Source: an uncultured Actinomycetes bacterium
GTDB taxonomy: Bacteria > Actinomycetota > Actinomycetes > Nanopelagicales > Nanopelagicaceae
NCBI GenBank assembly: GCA_903878415.1
Contig: CAIRHO010000015.1
Location: 1-57,361, forward strand
Direction: 5' to 3'
Length of the DNA: 57,361 nt
Positions 48,645-56,448 of this stretch are shown piece by piece (the stretch's first letter is position 1; each line of letters starts with the position of its first letter). Position numbers and translations under genes: made by a program. The notes below the pieces were generated by a model. The model did not search any database. It was given only the letters and a program-made list of their open reading frames with translations, and was not told the origin of the DNA.

Positions 48645-50510
48645 ATGTCAATGCATGCAACGTGGATGTCACTACGAACCCTAACTCAAGACCAGTCAGT
48701 AAAAGATCAAAAATTAAAACCGGGAACGGTTAAGCGAATTGCAAGTTTTGCTGTTCCGTATAAAAGTTACCTAATTATCTATTTGATTACGGTCGTGCTC
48801 GATGCGCTATTAGTTGTTGCAACTCCGCTGCTATTACGGAAGTTAATTGACGAAGGCGTTATTCCAGGTGATGCCAAACTTGTTACTAAATTGGCAATTG
48901 CCGTAGGGGTGCTCGCGGTTTTTGATGCACTTTTGAGTATGGCCGGACGTTGGTTTTCCGCAAGAATTGGTGAAGGGCTAATTTACGATTTAAGAACCCA
49001 AGTTTTTCAACACGTGCAACGTCAATCGATTGCCTTTTTCACCAGGACTCAGACTGGGGCTTTGATTTCCCGAATAAATTCAGATGTTATAGGTGCGCAG
49101 CAAGCATTCACTGCCACACTTTCTGGAGTCATTAGTAATGTCATAAGTTTGGTATTAGTAACCGTGACCATGTTGATCCTTTCTTGGCAGATAACGATTG
49201 TTTCACTGGTACTTTTGCCGGTTTTCTTAGCTCCAACAAAATGGGTCGGAAAGCGATTACAGAAATACACCAGGGAATCATTTAATTTGAATGCGGAGAT
49301 GTCATCCACAATGACAGAACGGTTCAATGTTTCTGGGGCACTCCTAGTCTCCCTTTATGGTGATCCAATCGCGGAACGAGATCATTTTTCCAGTCGTGCA
49401 AAAAAAGTTGCGAATATTGGAATCAGTATCGCGCTCTTAAATCGGATTTTCTTTATCGCTTTAACATCGATAGCTGCGGTTGCCACGGCATTCGCTTATG
49501 GAATCGGCGGTCATTTAGCTATTCATGGCGCCGTAACTGTAGGGACTCTGATCGCCATAACATCGTTACTAGCTCGGCTTTATGGGCCATTAACTGCATT
49601 ATCAAATGTGCGAGTAGATGTAATGACTGCTTTAGTTTCCTTTGAACGAGTTTTTGAAGTTTTAGATTTGCAACCAATGGTAAGAGATAAAGAAACTGCA
49701 TTTTCTTTGCCGGACAAATCGCTAAGTATCACTTTTCAAGACGTTAAATTTTCTTACCCTAAAGCCGATGAAATTTCATTGGCATCACTGGAATCAGTTG
49801 CTAAGCCCGAAACGATTGAAAGTGGCGAGATCCTTAAAGGCATCTCATTCGAATGTGCGCCAGGAACACTCACAGCTTTAGTTGGTCCTTCTGGTGCAGG
49901 TAAGACGACGATCAGTGCATTAGTTCCGCGACTTTACGATGTAACAAGTGGTTCTATTCGAGTGGAAGGCATAGATCTTAAAGATTTAAAAATGTCGTCG
50001 TTGCGACATGCAATTGGAGTCGTCACTCAGGATGCTCATATGTTCCATGATTCGATTGCAGCAAACCTTTATTACGCAAAAAAGGATGCAACTGAATCAG
50101 AGATGCGTGCTGCATGCGAAGCCGCTCAAATTTGGGATTTGATTGCCTCCCTGCCAAATGGTTTTGATACCGTCGTGGGCGAACGTGGCCATAGGTTATC
50201 TGGAGGTGAGAAACAACGGCTTGCAATTGCACGATTATTATTAAAAGCGCCGAAAATTGTAATCTTGGACGAAGCAACTGCACATTTAGATTCCGAAAAT
50301 GAGGCTTTAGTTCAAGAAGCGCTGGCCCATGCACTCAAAGGCAGGACAAGTATTGTTATTGCGCATCGATTATCTACGGTACGCGCTGCCGATCAAATTT
50401 TGGTTTTGCAAGATGGCCAAATCGTTGAACGAGGCAAGCATGACGAATTAGTGATGCAAGGCGGTTTGTACTCCGAACTTTACGCTCGACAATCACTTGT
50501 TGGAGCGTAG
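48645..50510 (+). CDS. ABC exporter, membrane and ATPase domains fused
   Basis: Half-transporter of 621 residues: six-helix exporter membrane domain (about 30-320) and an ATPase domain with Walker A GPSGAGKTT (about 414-422), signature LSGGEKQRLAIARLL, Walker B IVILDEATAHLD and H-loop IAHRLST. Presumably works as a homodimer. Substrate unknown; lipid or drug exporters (MsbA/LmrA-like) share this shape. ATG at 48645 or 48651. It starts 3 bases after sufT and may be cotranscribed with suf, but I cannot link it to Fe-S work. The last 18 bases overlap the 3' end of the SURF1 gene on the other strand. Confidence 0.88.
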   Translation: MSMHATWMSLRTLTQDQSVKDQKLKPGTVKRIASFAVPYKSYLIIYLITVVLDALLVVATPLLLRKLIDEGVIPGDAKLVTKLAIAVGVLAVFDALLSMAGRWFSARIGEGLIYDLRTQVFQHVQRQSIAFFTRTQTGALISRINSDVIGAQQAFTATLSGVISNVISLVLVTVTMLILSWQITIVSLVLLPVFLAPTKWVGKRLQKYTRESFNLNAEMSSTMTERFNVSGALLVSLYGDPIAERDHFSSRAKKVANIGISIALLNRIFFIALTSIAAVATAFAYGIGGHLAIHGAVTVGTLIAITSLLARLYGPLTALSNVRVDVMTALVSFERVFEVLDLQPMVRDKETAFSLPDKSLSITFQDVKFSYPKADEISLASLESVAKPETIESGEILKGISFECAPGTLTALVGPSGAGKTTISALVPRLYDVTSGSIRVEGIDLKDLKMSSLRHAIGVVTQDAHMFHDSIAANLYYAKKDATESEMRAACEAAQIWDLIASLPNGFDTVVGERGHRLSGGEKQRLAIARLLLKAPKIVILDEATAHLDSENEALVQEALAHALKGRTSIVIAHRLSTVRAADQILVLQDGQIVERGKHDELVMQGGLYSELYARQSLVGA

Positions 50511-51230
50511 CTCTTCCCTAAAAATTAAGATTCTGCCGAATAGCGCCAAACAGGCAATGAGCAACCATTGCAATGCATAAGCAAAATGCGGACCATCGGT
50601 TAATTCCGGAAGCGGATTTGGGAATTGCGGAGTTAAAAGCGGATTACTGGCTTGCATAAGATCTAGCGAAAAGTCTGCCGTCTTGACCGATTGACTGCTA
50701 TCCCACTTTTGTAACTCGGTTTTGCCGTTACTTGGAAGTGCAAAGAAACTTCCTTTTACTCGGTTATTTAAATCGTTGGTTCGCAATCTAGCTGATATCT
50801 CTATTTGTCCAGTTGAAGTTCTTTCTACATTTGGTGGAGTTTTTGCATCCTTGCCGGCTTGAATCCAGCCGCGATCAACCCAGAAACTTTGACCTGCATT
50901 AGATTTAAAAAGTGTTATAACTCCAAATCCATATTTTCCTTCAACATATCGATTTCGAAGCAAAAGTTCGTGCTCTGGAATAAATGTGCCGGTAACGGAA
51001 ACAGTACGCCATTGATTTTTCTGTAGCGCTGTCGAGTCATTAACGATCGAATTAAACTCTGACTCAGTGAATACAGGGAGCGCAATATTGGCTTTAACTT
51101 GTGAGTTCGCCTCATGACGAACGACTCCTCGATGGTATTGCCAAAATCCGGCTTTAGCACATCCAGCAATTGTTAATAGCGTTAACAAACTCAAACCAAT
51201 TGCAATTGGCGAAAGCAGGGCTCGTCTCAT
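50493..51230 (-). CDS. SURF1-family cytochrome oxidase biogenesis protein
   Basis: 245 residues with a membrane segment at each end (about 8-25 and 220-237) and a large external domain between, the SURF1 layout. FWQYHRGVVRHEAN after the first segment and FWVDRGWIQAGKDA (about 117-130) are the two conserved parts. SURF1 helps insert heme A into cytochrome oxidase, which fits with ctaA in this window. The first segment contains a cysteine (IAGCAKAG), by chance or as a lipobox. Its 3' end overlaps the ABC exporter by 18 bases. Confidence 0.88.
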   Translation of the reverse strand: MRRALLSPIAIGLSLLTLLTIAGCAKAGFWQYHRGVVRHEANSQVKANIALPVFTESEFNSIVNDSTALQKNQWRTVSVTGTFIPEHELLLRNRYVEGKYGFGVITLFKSNAGQSFWVDRGWIQAGKDAKTPPNVERTSTGQIEISARLRTNDLNNRVKGSFFALPSNGKTELQKWDSSQSVKTADFSLDLMQASNPLLTPQFPNPLPELTDGPHFAYALQWLLIACLALFGRILIFREELRSNK

Positions 51231-51236
51231 ATGAGA

Positions 51237-51242
51237 ATCCTA
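51237..51242 (-). promoter_or_regulatory. Candidate -10 box TAGGAT, N6 before the SURF1 ATG
   Basis: On the minus strand: TAGGAT, TCTCAT, ATG. AGGA could be a ribosome site instead. Nearly the same 15 bases precede the VIT1-family gene. Confidence 0.35.
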
Positions 51243-51247
51243 TTTAA

Positions 51248-51529
51248 CTATTGTGCAGTTTTATCGCCAGCTGAAATTTCTTTTGCGTCAGCATTGAAAT
51301 AAGAAGTATTACCCGAAACTGTTTCTCTTCCAGCATTTGCAATGATTACTGAAATGTAGGGCAGAGTTAATGCGCCTACTAGAAAGTACCAACGGAATGG
51401 ACTTGGCGTAATTACGGTAAGAATAAAACAAAGAGTGCGGATCATCATGGAGATGAAATATCGCTTCTGCCGCGCTGGAAGATCATCGCTTAGCGCTATT
51501 GGTGCTGAGGTAATTCGATGCGACTTCAC
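51248..51529 (-). CDS. DUF3099 membrane protein
   Basis: 93 residues with two membrane segments (about 28-43 and 46-65), the second starting [16 protein letters not shown]. Matches the actinobacterial DUF3099 family, including the N-terminal [20 protein letters not shown] region. Function unknown. GTG start at 51529 with TAGGCT 6 bases before it, divergent from fabG by 78 bases. Likely cotranscribed with the SURF1 gene 17 bases downstream. Confidence 0.85.
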   Translation of the reverse strand: MKSHRITSAPIALSDDLPARQKRYFISMMIRTLCFILTVITPSPFRWYFLVGALTLPYISVIIANAGRETVSGNTSYFNADAKEISAGDKTAQ

Positions 51530-51535
51530 CCACTT

Positions 51536-51541
51536 AGCCTA
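51536..51541 (-). promoter_or_regulatory. Candidate -10 box TAGGCT, N6 before the DUF3099 GTG
   Basis: On the minus strand: TAGGCT, AAGTGG, GTG. The same hexamer and spacing as coaE. Confidence 0.45.
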
Positions 51542-51595
51542 AGACTTAAGCGCCTTAATCGCACCTCAGATTCCTACTTACGCCTGAGTAACAGG

Positions 51596-51601
51596 TAGAT
51601 T
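51596..51601 (+). promoter_or_regulatory. Candidate -10 box TAGATT, N6 before the fabG ATG
   Basis: TAGATT, six bases (tctcac), ATG. No Shine-Dalgarno sequence, so a leaderless fabG message is predicted. It shares the 78-base divergent region with the DUF3099 box. Confidence 0.55.
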
Positions 51602-51607
51602 TCTCAC

Positions 51608-52312
51608 ATGTCGCGAAATGTTTTAGTAACTGGTGGAAATCGTGGGATAGGTCTAGCTATCGCTGAACATTTTAAAACTTTAGGTGACAATGTAGTTATT
51701 ACGTACAGATCTGGTAATCCGCCAGCAGGATTTGTATCAATCAAGATGGATGTTACTTCTACCGAAAGTGTGGAAGCTGGGTTTGATGAGATCGAGAAAA
51801 CTCACGGAGCAATTGAAGTTCTTGTGGCAAATGCTGGCATAACTCGAGATGGTTTAGTTTTGCGTATGAGCGATGCCGACTTTGAAGATGTTTTCCAAGC
51901 AAACTTGATGGGATCGTTTCGAGTTGCACGACGCGCTAGTAAAGCAATGCTCAAATTGAAACGTGGCAGCATGATTTTTATAGGATCGGTTGTCGGAAGC
52001 ATTGGCGCTGCCGGACAAGTAAATTATGCCGCGAGCAAAGCTGGCTTAATTGGAATGACTAAATCATTAGCGAAGGAGTTAGGTAGCCGCGGCATAACCG
52101 CGAATGTTGTGGCGCCGGGTTTTGTCGAAACTGACATGACGGCATCTTTAGATCAAAGCCGCCGGGATGAGATTGCTGGAGCAGTACCGCTTCGTAGATT
52201 TTGTAGCGGTGCCGAAGTTGCTAGCGTGGTTGGTTTTATTGCATCAGAAGGTGCGCGTTATATAACCGGAGCCGTCTTACCCGTAGATGGTGGATTAGGG
52301 ATGGGGTCATAG
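51608..52312 (+). CDS. fabG: 3-oxoacyl-[acyl-carrier-protein] reductase (FabG/MabA type)
   Basis: NADPH-dependent short-chain dehydrogenase, first reduction of fatty-acid elongation. 234 residues: TGGNRGIGLA (about 8-17) for the cofactor, NAGITRDGL, catalytic serine in FIGSVVGS, Y and K in YAASKAGLIG, and C-terminal GAVLPVDGGLGMG. It is followed by an InhA-like reductase as in the mabA-inhA pair of mycobacteria, so it most likely acts in type II fatty-acid synthesis. The stop shares its last base with the fabI GTG. Confidence 0.93.
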   Translation: MSRNVLVTGGNRGIGLAIAEHFKTLGDNVVITYRSGNPPAGFVSIKMDVTSTESVEAGFDEIEKTHGAIEVLVANAGITRDGLVLRMSDADFEDVFQANLMGSFRVARRASKAMLKLKRGSMIFIGSVVGSIGAAGQVNYAASKAGLIGMTKSLAKELGSRGITANVVAPGFVETDMTASLDQSRRDEIAGAVPLRRFCSGAEVASVVGFIASEGARYITGAVLPVDGGLGMGS

Positions 52313-53085
52313 TGGGAATTGTTGAAGGTAAGAATATTTTGGTTACAGGCGTACTGACTGACGCATCTATCGCATTTCACATTGCTCGAATTGCACAAGA
52401 AGAAGGCGCAAATGTAATTCTTAGTTCCTACGGAAGAGTGCACCGTTTAACAGAAAGAATTGCGGGTCGATTGCCAAAACCAGCGCCGGTAATTCAGTTA
52501 GATGTAACTAACGATGAAGACTTAGCCGCGCTACCAGAACGCGTTAAGGAGCACCTGCCGTACTTAGATGGTGTGGTTCATTCAATCGGTTTTGCCCCAG
52601 AAAGTGCACTCGGTGGAAATTTTCTAAATACCGAGTGGAACGATGTCGCTATTGCTCTGCAGGTTTCAGCATTTTCGTTCAAATCGTTAACCATGGCCGC
52701 GAAGCCGTTGTTTAGAATGAACGAAGGAGCAAGTATTGTCGGCTTGGATTTTGATGCAACAGTTGCATGGCCGAAATATGACTGGATGGGTGTTGCTAAA
52801 GCGGCGCTTGAATCAACTTCGCGCTATTTAGCAAGAGATTTAGGAAGTGAAAACATTCGCGTCAATTTAGTAGCTGCCGGCCCGATTCGTACTATGGCTG
52901 CTAAATCAATTCCGGGATTCTCTGATTTTGAAACTGTCTGGAATGATCGTGCGCCGCTTCATTGGGATGTAACTGATCCAGTACCGGCTGCGCAAGCAGT
53001 CGTTGCACTACTTTCACCATGGTTCCCTAAAACAACAGCTGAAATCATTCATGTTGACGGCGGACTTCATGGAATGGGTGCTTAA
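52312..53085 (+). CDS. fabI: Enoyl-[acyl-carrier-protein] reductase (FabI/InhA type)
   Basis: NADH-dependent last reduction of fatty-acid elongation. 257 residues, starting GKNILVTGVLTDASIAFHIAR as in InhA (short form of the cofactor motif), VHSIGFAP, catalytic Y and K in YDWMGVAKAALES (Y-x6-K), and the C-terminal IIHVDGGLHGMG. This is the target family of isoniazid and triclosan. GTG start overlaps the fabG stop by one base. Confidence 0.93.
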   Translation: MGIVEGKNILVTGVLTDASIAFHIARIAQEEGANVILSSYGRVHRLTERIAGRLPKPAPVIQLDVTNDEDLAALPERVKEHLPYLDGVVHSIGFAPESALGGNFLNTEWNDVAIALQVSAFSFKSLTMAAKPLFRMNEGASIVGLDFDATVAWPKYDWMGVAKAALESTSRYLARDLGSENIRVNLVAAGPIRTMAAKSIPGFSDFETVWNDRAPLHWDVTDPVPAAQAVVALLSPWFPKTTAEIIHVDGGLHGMGA

Positions 53086-53329
53086 GTACGCTCAATTTCG
53101 GCTTTCGAGGTTTCTCCGATAACCTTTCCCTTGTTCGGTTCTTGAAACCGATGCCAAGTGGAGCTGCCGCTCCCACCTTCGTCGCCACTCTAGAGTGAGC
53201 GAGCTGGTCAAGGAAGATCGCAGAATTTATGCGGTCATGAGCACTTATGTGCGCATTGCGGCAAAACTACTTTCATTTGATTCAAGGGCTTAACAATTCG
53301 CTCTAAATTTTTCATGAAAGGAAGTAATT
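53086..53329 (+). promoter_or_regulatory. Leader region of the infC-rpmI-rplT operon
   Basis: Non-coding stretch of 244 bases with several inverted repeats: CGGTT/AACCG (53136-53150), GTGGAGC/GCTCCCAC with one bulge (53158-53176), CACTCTAGAGTG (53186-53197) and GCAC/GTGC around 53241-53252. IF3-L35-L20 operons are often controlled through such leaders. A 15-codon reading frame (ATG 53151 to TGA) overlaps the second hairpin but lacks a ribosome site. No promoter box is clear. Confidence 0.5.
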
Positions 53330-53914
53330 ATCAGCACTGAACCACGCATCAATGATCGAATCCGCGAATCGGAAGTTCGTCTCATTGGAGCATCTGGCGA
53401 ACAAGTCGGAGTTATCGATATCGATAGCGCACTTCGGATGGCCGAAGAAGTAGGACTTGATCTCGTTGAGATTGCTGCAGAGGCAACACCACCTGTCTGC
53501 AAAATTATGGATTTCGGAAAATATAAATACGAAATCGCGCAGAAAGCTCGCGAAGCTCGGCAAAACCAGACCCACATCGTGGTCAAGGAGATGCGTATGC
53601 GGCCAAATATTGAGAGCCACGATTATGAAACCAAACGGAATCATATTGAAAAGTTCTTAAAGGGCGGCGACAAAGTGAAGGTAACTATTCAATTTCGCGG
53701 AAGAGAACAGAGTCGACCAGAGCTAGGTTATAAATTACTGCAACGTCTTGCTCAAGATGTTACAGAAATTGCTTTCGTTGAATTTGCTCCAAAGCAAGAA
53801 GGACGAAGCATGACTATGGTTCTTGGCCCGGTAAAACGTAAGAGCGATGCGTTAGCTGAAGCGAAGAAGGCGAAGAAAGCGGCCGAAAAAGCTGCTGAAG
53901 CGCAAAAACTTTAA
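53330..53914 (+). CDS. infC: Translation initiation factor IF-3, non-canonical start codon
   Basis: Keeps ribosomal subunits apart and checks the start codon. 194 residues from ATC 53330, (M)[17 protein letters not shown], then the conserved [22 protein letters not shown] and [13 protein letters not shown]. No ATG, GTG, TTG or CTG codon occurs in frame between the upstream stop (53315) and the ATG at 53438, which would cut off the N-terminal domain. ATC (7 bases after AAGGA) or ATT at 53327 (4 bases) must start it. IF3 with a weak start codon is a known self-control device. A lysine/alanine-rich tail ends the protein. Confidence 0.93.
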   Translation: MSTEPRINDRIRESEVRLIGASGEQVGVIDIDSALRMAEEVGLDLVEIAAEATPPVCKIMDFGKYKYEIAQKAREARQNQTHIVVKEMRMRPNIESHDYETKRNHIEKFLKGGDKVKVTIQFRGREQSRPELGYKLLQRLAQDVTEIAFVEFAPKQEGRSMTMVLGPVKRKSDALAEAKKAKKAAEKAAEAQKL

Positions 53915-53955
53915 ACCGATTTAAATTTCGAAGATAAACAAAACGGAGGAATGAA

Positions 53956-54153
53956 ATGCCAAAGATGAAATCACATAGTGGCGCGAAGAAGACTTTCCGC
54001 GTTACTGGTACCGGGAAGATTATGCATGAGCGTGCCGGAAAGCGTCACCTCCTTGAGCGTAAATCATCACGCCATACCCGTCGCCTAACTAATGATGCGG
54101 CTGCAAGCAAACCAAATACTTTTTCTGCTAAACGCTTATTGGGCTTGAAGTAG
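53956..54153 (+). CDS. rpmI: 50S ribosomal protein L35
   Basis: Basic protein of 65 residues, [21 protein letters not shown], with the conserved [16 protein letters not shown] segment. GGAGGAA lies 6 bases before the ATG. The middle gene of the infC-rpmI-rplT operon; a hairpin follows its stop codon. Confidence 0.97.
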   Translation: MPKMKSHSGAKKTFRVTGTGKIMHERAGKRHLLERKSSRHTRRLTNDAAASKPNTFSAKRLLGLK

Positions 54154-54170
54154 TCGAACGCATCGTTCGA
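54154..54170 (+). other. Perfect hairpin between rpmI and rplT
   Basis: TCGAACG, CAT, CGTTCGA directly after the rpmI stop: seven pairs, three-base loop, then A-rich sequence without a T run. Not an ordinary terminator; could set the rplT/rpmI ratio, protect RNA ends, or bind L20. Confidence 0.6.
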
Positions 54171-54205
54171 AAATAAATTTAAGAAATTAGAAGAGGAGAT
54201 AGAAA

Positions 54206-54568
54206 ATGGCAAGAGTTAAACGTGGTGTTCATGCGGCTAAGAAACGTCGTACCACCCTTGAACGTGCAAGTGGCTATCGTGGTCAACGCTCCCGTCTTTT
54301 CACAAAGGCAAAAGAACAAGTTACCCACTCGATGGTTTATGCATTCAATGACCGTAAAGATAAGAAAGGCGATTTCCGCCAACTTTGGATTACTCGTATT
54401 AATGCAGCTTCTCGTGCGAACGGCTTAACATATAACCGTTTAATGCAAGGTCTTAAAGCTGCAGGCGTAGAAGTTGACCGTCGCGTTCTTTCAGATCTAG
54501 CAACTAATGATCCAAAAGCATTTGCTAATTTGGTCGAAGTTGCTCGCAAAAATGTAAAAGTTTCTTAA
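54206..54568 (+). CDS. rplT: 50S ribosomal protein L20
   Basis: Early-assembly 23S rRNA-binding protein, 120 residues, very basic N-terminus ([18 protein letters not shown]) and the C-terminal globular part [20 protein letters not shown] that also binds leader RNA in species with L20 autocontrol. GAGGAGA lies 7 bases before the ATG. Confidence 0.97.
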   Translation: MARVKRGVHAAKKRRTTLERASGYRGQRSRLFTKAKEQVTHSMVYAFNDRKDKKGDFRQLWITRINAASRANGLTYNRLMQGLKAAGVEVDRRVLSDLATNDPKAFANLVEVARKNVKVS

Positions 54569-54574
54569 CCTAAA

Positions 54575-55381
54575 ATGATTACGAGCCTTCATTCGCCGCA
54601 TGTTGAGCGAGTGAAGGCTCTTTTAGGTTCTAGGGGAGTCAAGGAACGAAAAGCTGAATCTAAATTTATTGCTGAGGGCTTGCAATCGATTCGCGAAGCA
54701 ATCAATTTCGGAGATCCGAAACTGGACACTCTTTATTTAACTGAAGCAGGTAGAGCGAAACTAGAAGATGAAAATCTTTTGACTAGCGAGGTTCTTGGGA
54801 AAACGGTGGAAGTCACCGATGAAGTAATGCGGGCCATGGCAGATACCGTTACCCCGCAAGGCATTTTGGCGCTCTGCGATATTTCTAAACACAATTTTCC
54901 AAACTTCATTTCAAAACAACCGCTTCGTATTGCCTATTTCTGGCAGATTCAAGATCCTGGTAATGCCGGAGCAGTAATTAGAACTGCTGACGCATTTGGG
55001 TTCAATGCCATTGTTTTCTCTGACCAATGTGTTGATGTTTATTCGCCAAAAGTTGTCCGCGCAACCGCGGGATCGCTCTGGCATATTCCGGTTTTCGAAG
55101 ATGTTTCAATTTCGGATTTGAAGCAACTTGCTGAAAAGAATGGAATACAAATCTTTGGCACAGATGGAAATAGCAAACTCGCGTTGCCAGATGCGTTGCA
55201 AGAATTGAATAAGAAACCATCAATCTGGGTTTTCGGGAATGAAGCCCGTGGTTTACCAAGCGATATTTCAGCCGATTTGAATTTAGTCACAATTCCCATG
55301 GAAGGGCGAGCCGAGAGCTTGAATTTGGCCGCCGCAGCCACCGTTGTGATGTATGAAGTTTCGCAAGCAACCAAGCGTTAA
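54575..55381 (+). CDS. SpoU/TrmH-family RNA 2'-O-methyltransferase
   Basis: SPOUT-class RNA methyltransferase, 268 residues. An N-terminal substrate-binding domain (about 1-95, SLHSPHVERVKAL) precedes the knotted catalytic domain with motif 1 QDPGNAGAVIRTADAFG (about 128-144), motif 2 VFGNEARGLPSDI and motif 3 RAESLNLAAAATVVMYE. The target (23S rRNA or tRNA position) is unknown; TsnR/RlmB-like proteins beside rplT and pheS are common. It starts 6 bases after rplT, without a clear ribosome binding site. Confidence 0.92.
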   Translation: MITSLHSPHVERVKALLGSRGVKERKAESKFIAEGLQSIREAINFGDPKLDTLYLTEAGRAKLEDENLLTSEVLGKTVEVTDEVMRAMADTVTPQGILALCDISKHNFPNFISKQPLRIAYFWQIQDPGNAGAVIRTADAFGFNAIVFSDQCVDVYSPKVVRATAGSLWHIPVFEDVSISDLKQLAEKNGIQIFGTDGNSKLALPDALQELNKKPSIWVFGNEARGLPSDISADLNLVTIPMEGRAESLNLAAAATVVMYEVSQATKR

Positions 55382-55419
55382 TTCGCGATTAAATAACGCA
55401 TCTCGAGCAAGTCACTTAG

Positions 55420-55425
55420 TAGACT
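55420..55425 (+). promoter_or_regulatory. Candidate -10 box TAGACT, N6 before the pheS GTG
   Basis: TAGACT, six bases (cccatc), GTG. No Shine-Dalgarno sequence, so a leaderless pheST message is predicted. Confidence 0.5.
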
Positions 55426-55431
55426 CCCATC

Positions 55432-56448
55432 GTGTCATTAACCGTAGATTCCATCGAAACCGATAAGAAAGCAGCTCTGGCCGCGCTTTTGGGAGCGGCG
55501 AATCTAGAAGATTTAAAAGTGGTCCGATTGGCTCACGTTGGTGATAAGTCGCCGTTGGCAAAAGCAAATCAAGCGTTAGGTTCTTTGCCTGGCAATGAAC
55601 GAGCTGAATTTGGCAAAGTGATTGGTGCAGCTCGGGCTGAAGTTAACGCAGCATATGCAGAACGTGAAGAATTTTTAATCGGCGAACGAGATGGCAAAAT
55701 TTTAGAATCTGAACGAGTTGACGTCTCACTTCCTACAAAACGCAGAAGCGTTGGCGGACTTCACCCGTTAACTATTCTCACTAACGAAATTTCTGATTTA
55801 TTCGTAGGACTTGGCTACACAGTTGCAGAAGGTCCCGAACTGGAATCCGGTTGGTTAAATTTTGATGCGTTAAACATTCCGGCAGATCATCCTGCGCGAA
55901 CGATGCAAGATACTTTTTTTATTGAACCATTGGACTCCGGTTTGGTTATGCGCACTCATACCTCGCCAGTTCAGATTAGAACGATGTTAAATCGTAAACC
56001 ACCTATCTACGTCATCTGCCCTGGTCGTACTTATCGGGCTGACGAATTAGATGCGACGCATACGCCAGTTTTTAACCAAGTTGAAGGTTTAGTAATCGAT
56101 AGCGGAATCACTATGGCCCATTTGAAAGGCACCCTAGATTTCTTCGCAGCAAAAATGTTCGGGCCAGATGTGACAACTCGAATTAGACCCTCTTTCTTTC
56201 CATTCACTGAACCCAGCGCAGAAGTAGATTTCTTCTATCGCGGGCGATGGATTGAATGGGGCGGTTGCGGCATGGTTAATCCAAAAGTTTTACAAGCGTG
56301 CGGAATTGATACCGATGAATACTCTGGTTTTGCATTTGGAATGGGGCTAGAACGAACCCTTATGGTGCGCCATGGTATTGCTGATATGCACGACATAGTT
56401 GAAGGCGATATTAGATTTTCTCAAGCATTTGGAACTGGTACTCGATGA
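55432..56448 (+). CDS. pheS: Phenylalanine-tRNA ligase alpha subunit
   Basis: Catalytic subunit of the alpha2-beta2 synthetase. 338 residues: N-terminal coiled-coil tRNA-binding arm (about 1-90), then the class II core with motif 1 HPLTILTNEISDLFVGLGY, motif 2 FNQVEGLVID after RTYRADELDATHTP, and motif 3 GFAFGMGLERTLMVRHGI. GTG start at 55432, with TAGACT 6 bases before it. It overlaps pheT by 4 bases (ATGA). Confidence 0.97.
   Translation: MSLTVDSIETDKKAALAALLGAANLEDLKVVRLAHVGDKSPLAKANQALGSLPGNERAEFGKVIGAARAEVNAAYAEREEFLIGERDGKILESERVDVSLPTKRRSVGGLHPLTILTNEISDLFVGLGYTVAEGPELESGWLNFDALNIPADHPARTMQDTFFIEPLDSGLVMRTHTSPVQIRTMLNRKPPIYVICPGRTYRADELDATHTPVFNQVEGLVIDSGITMAHLKGTLDFFAAKMFGPDVTTRIRPSFFPFTEPSAEVDFFYRGRWIEWGGCGMVNPKVLQACGIDTDEYSGFAFGMGLERTLMVRHGIADMHDIVEGDIRFSQAFGTGTR

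Noticed and set aside
53438-53914. infC starting at the first in-frame ATG
   Set aside because: It would remove about 36 conserved N-terminal residues, and AAAGGAAG stands before the ATT/ATC codons instead.
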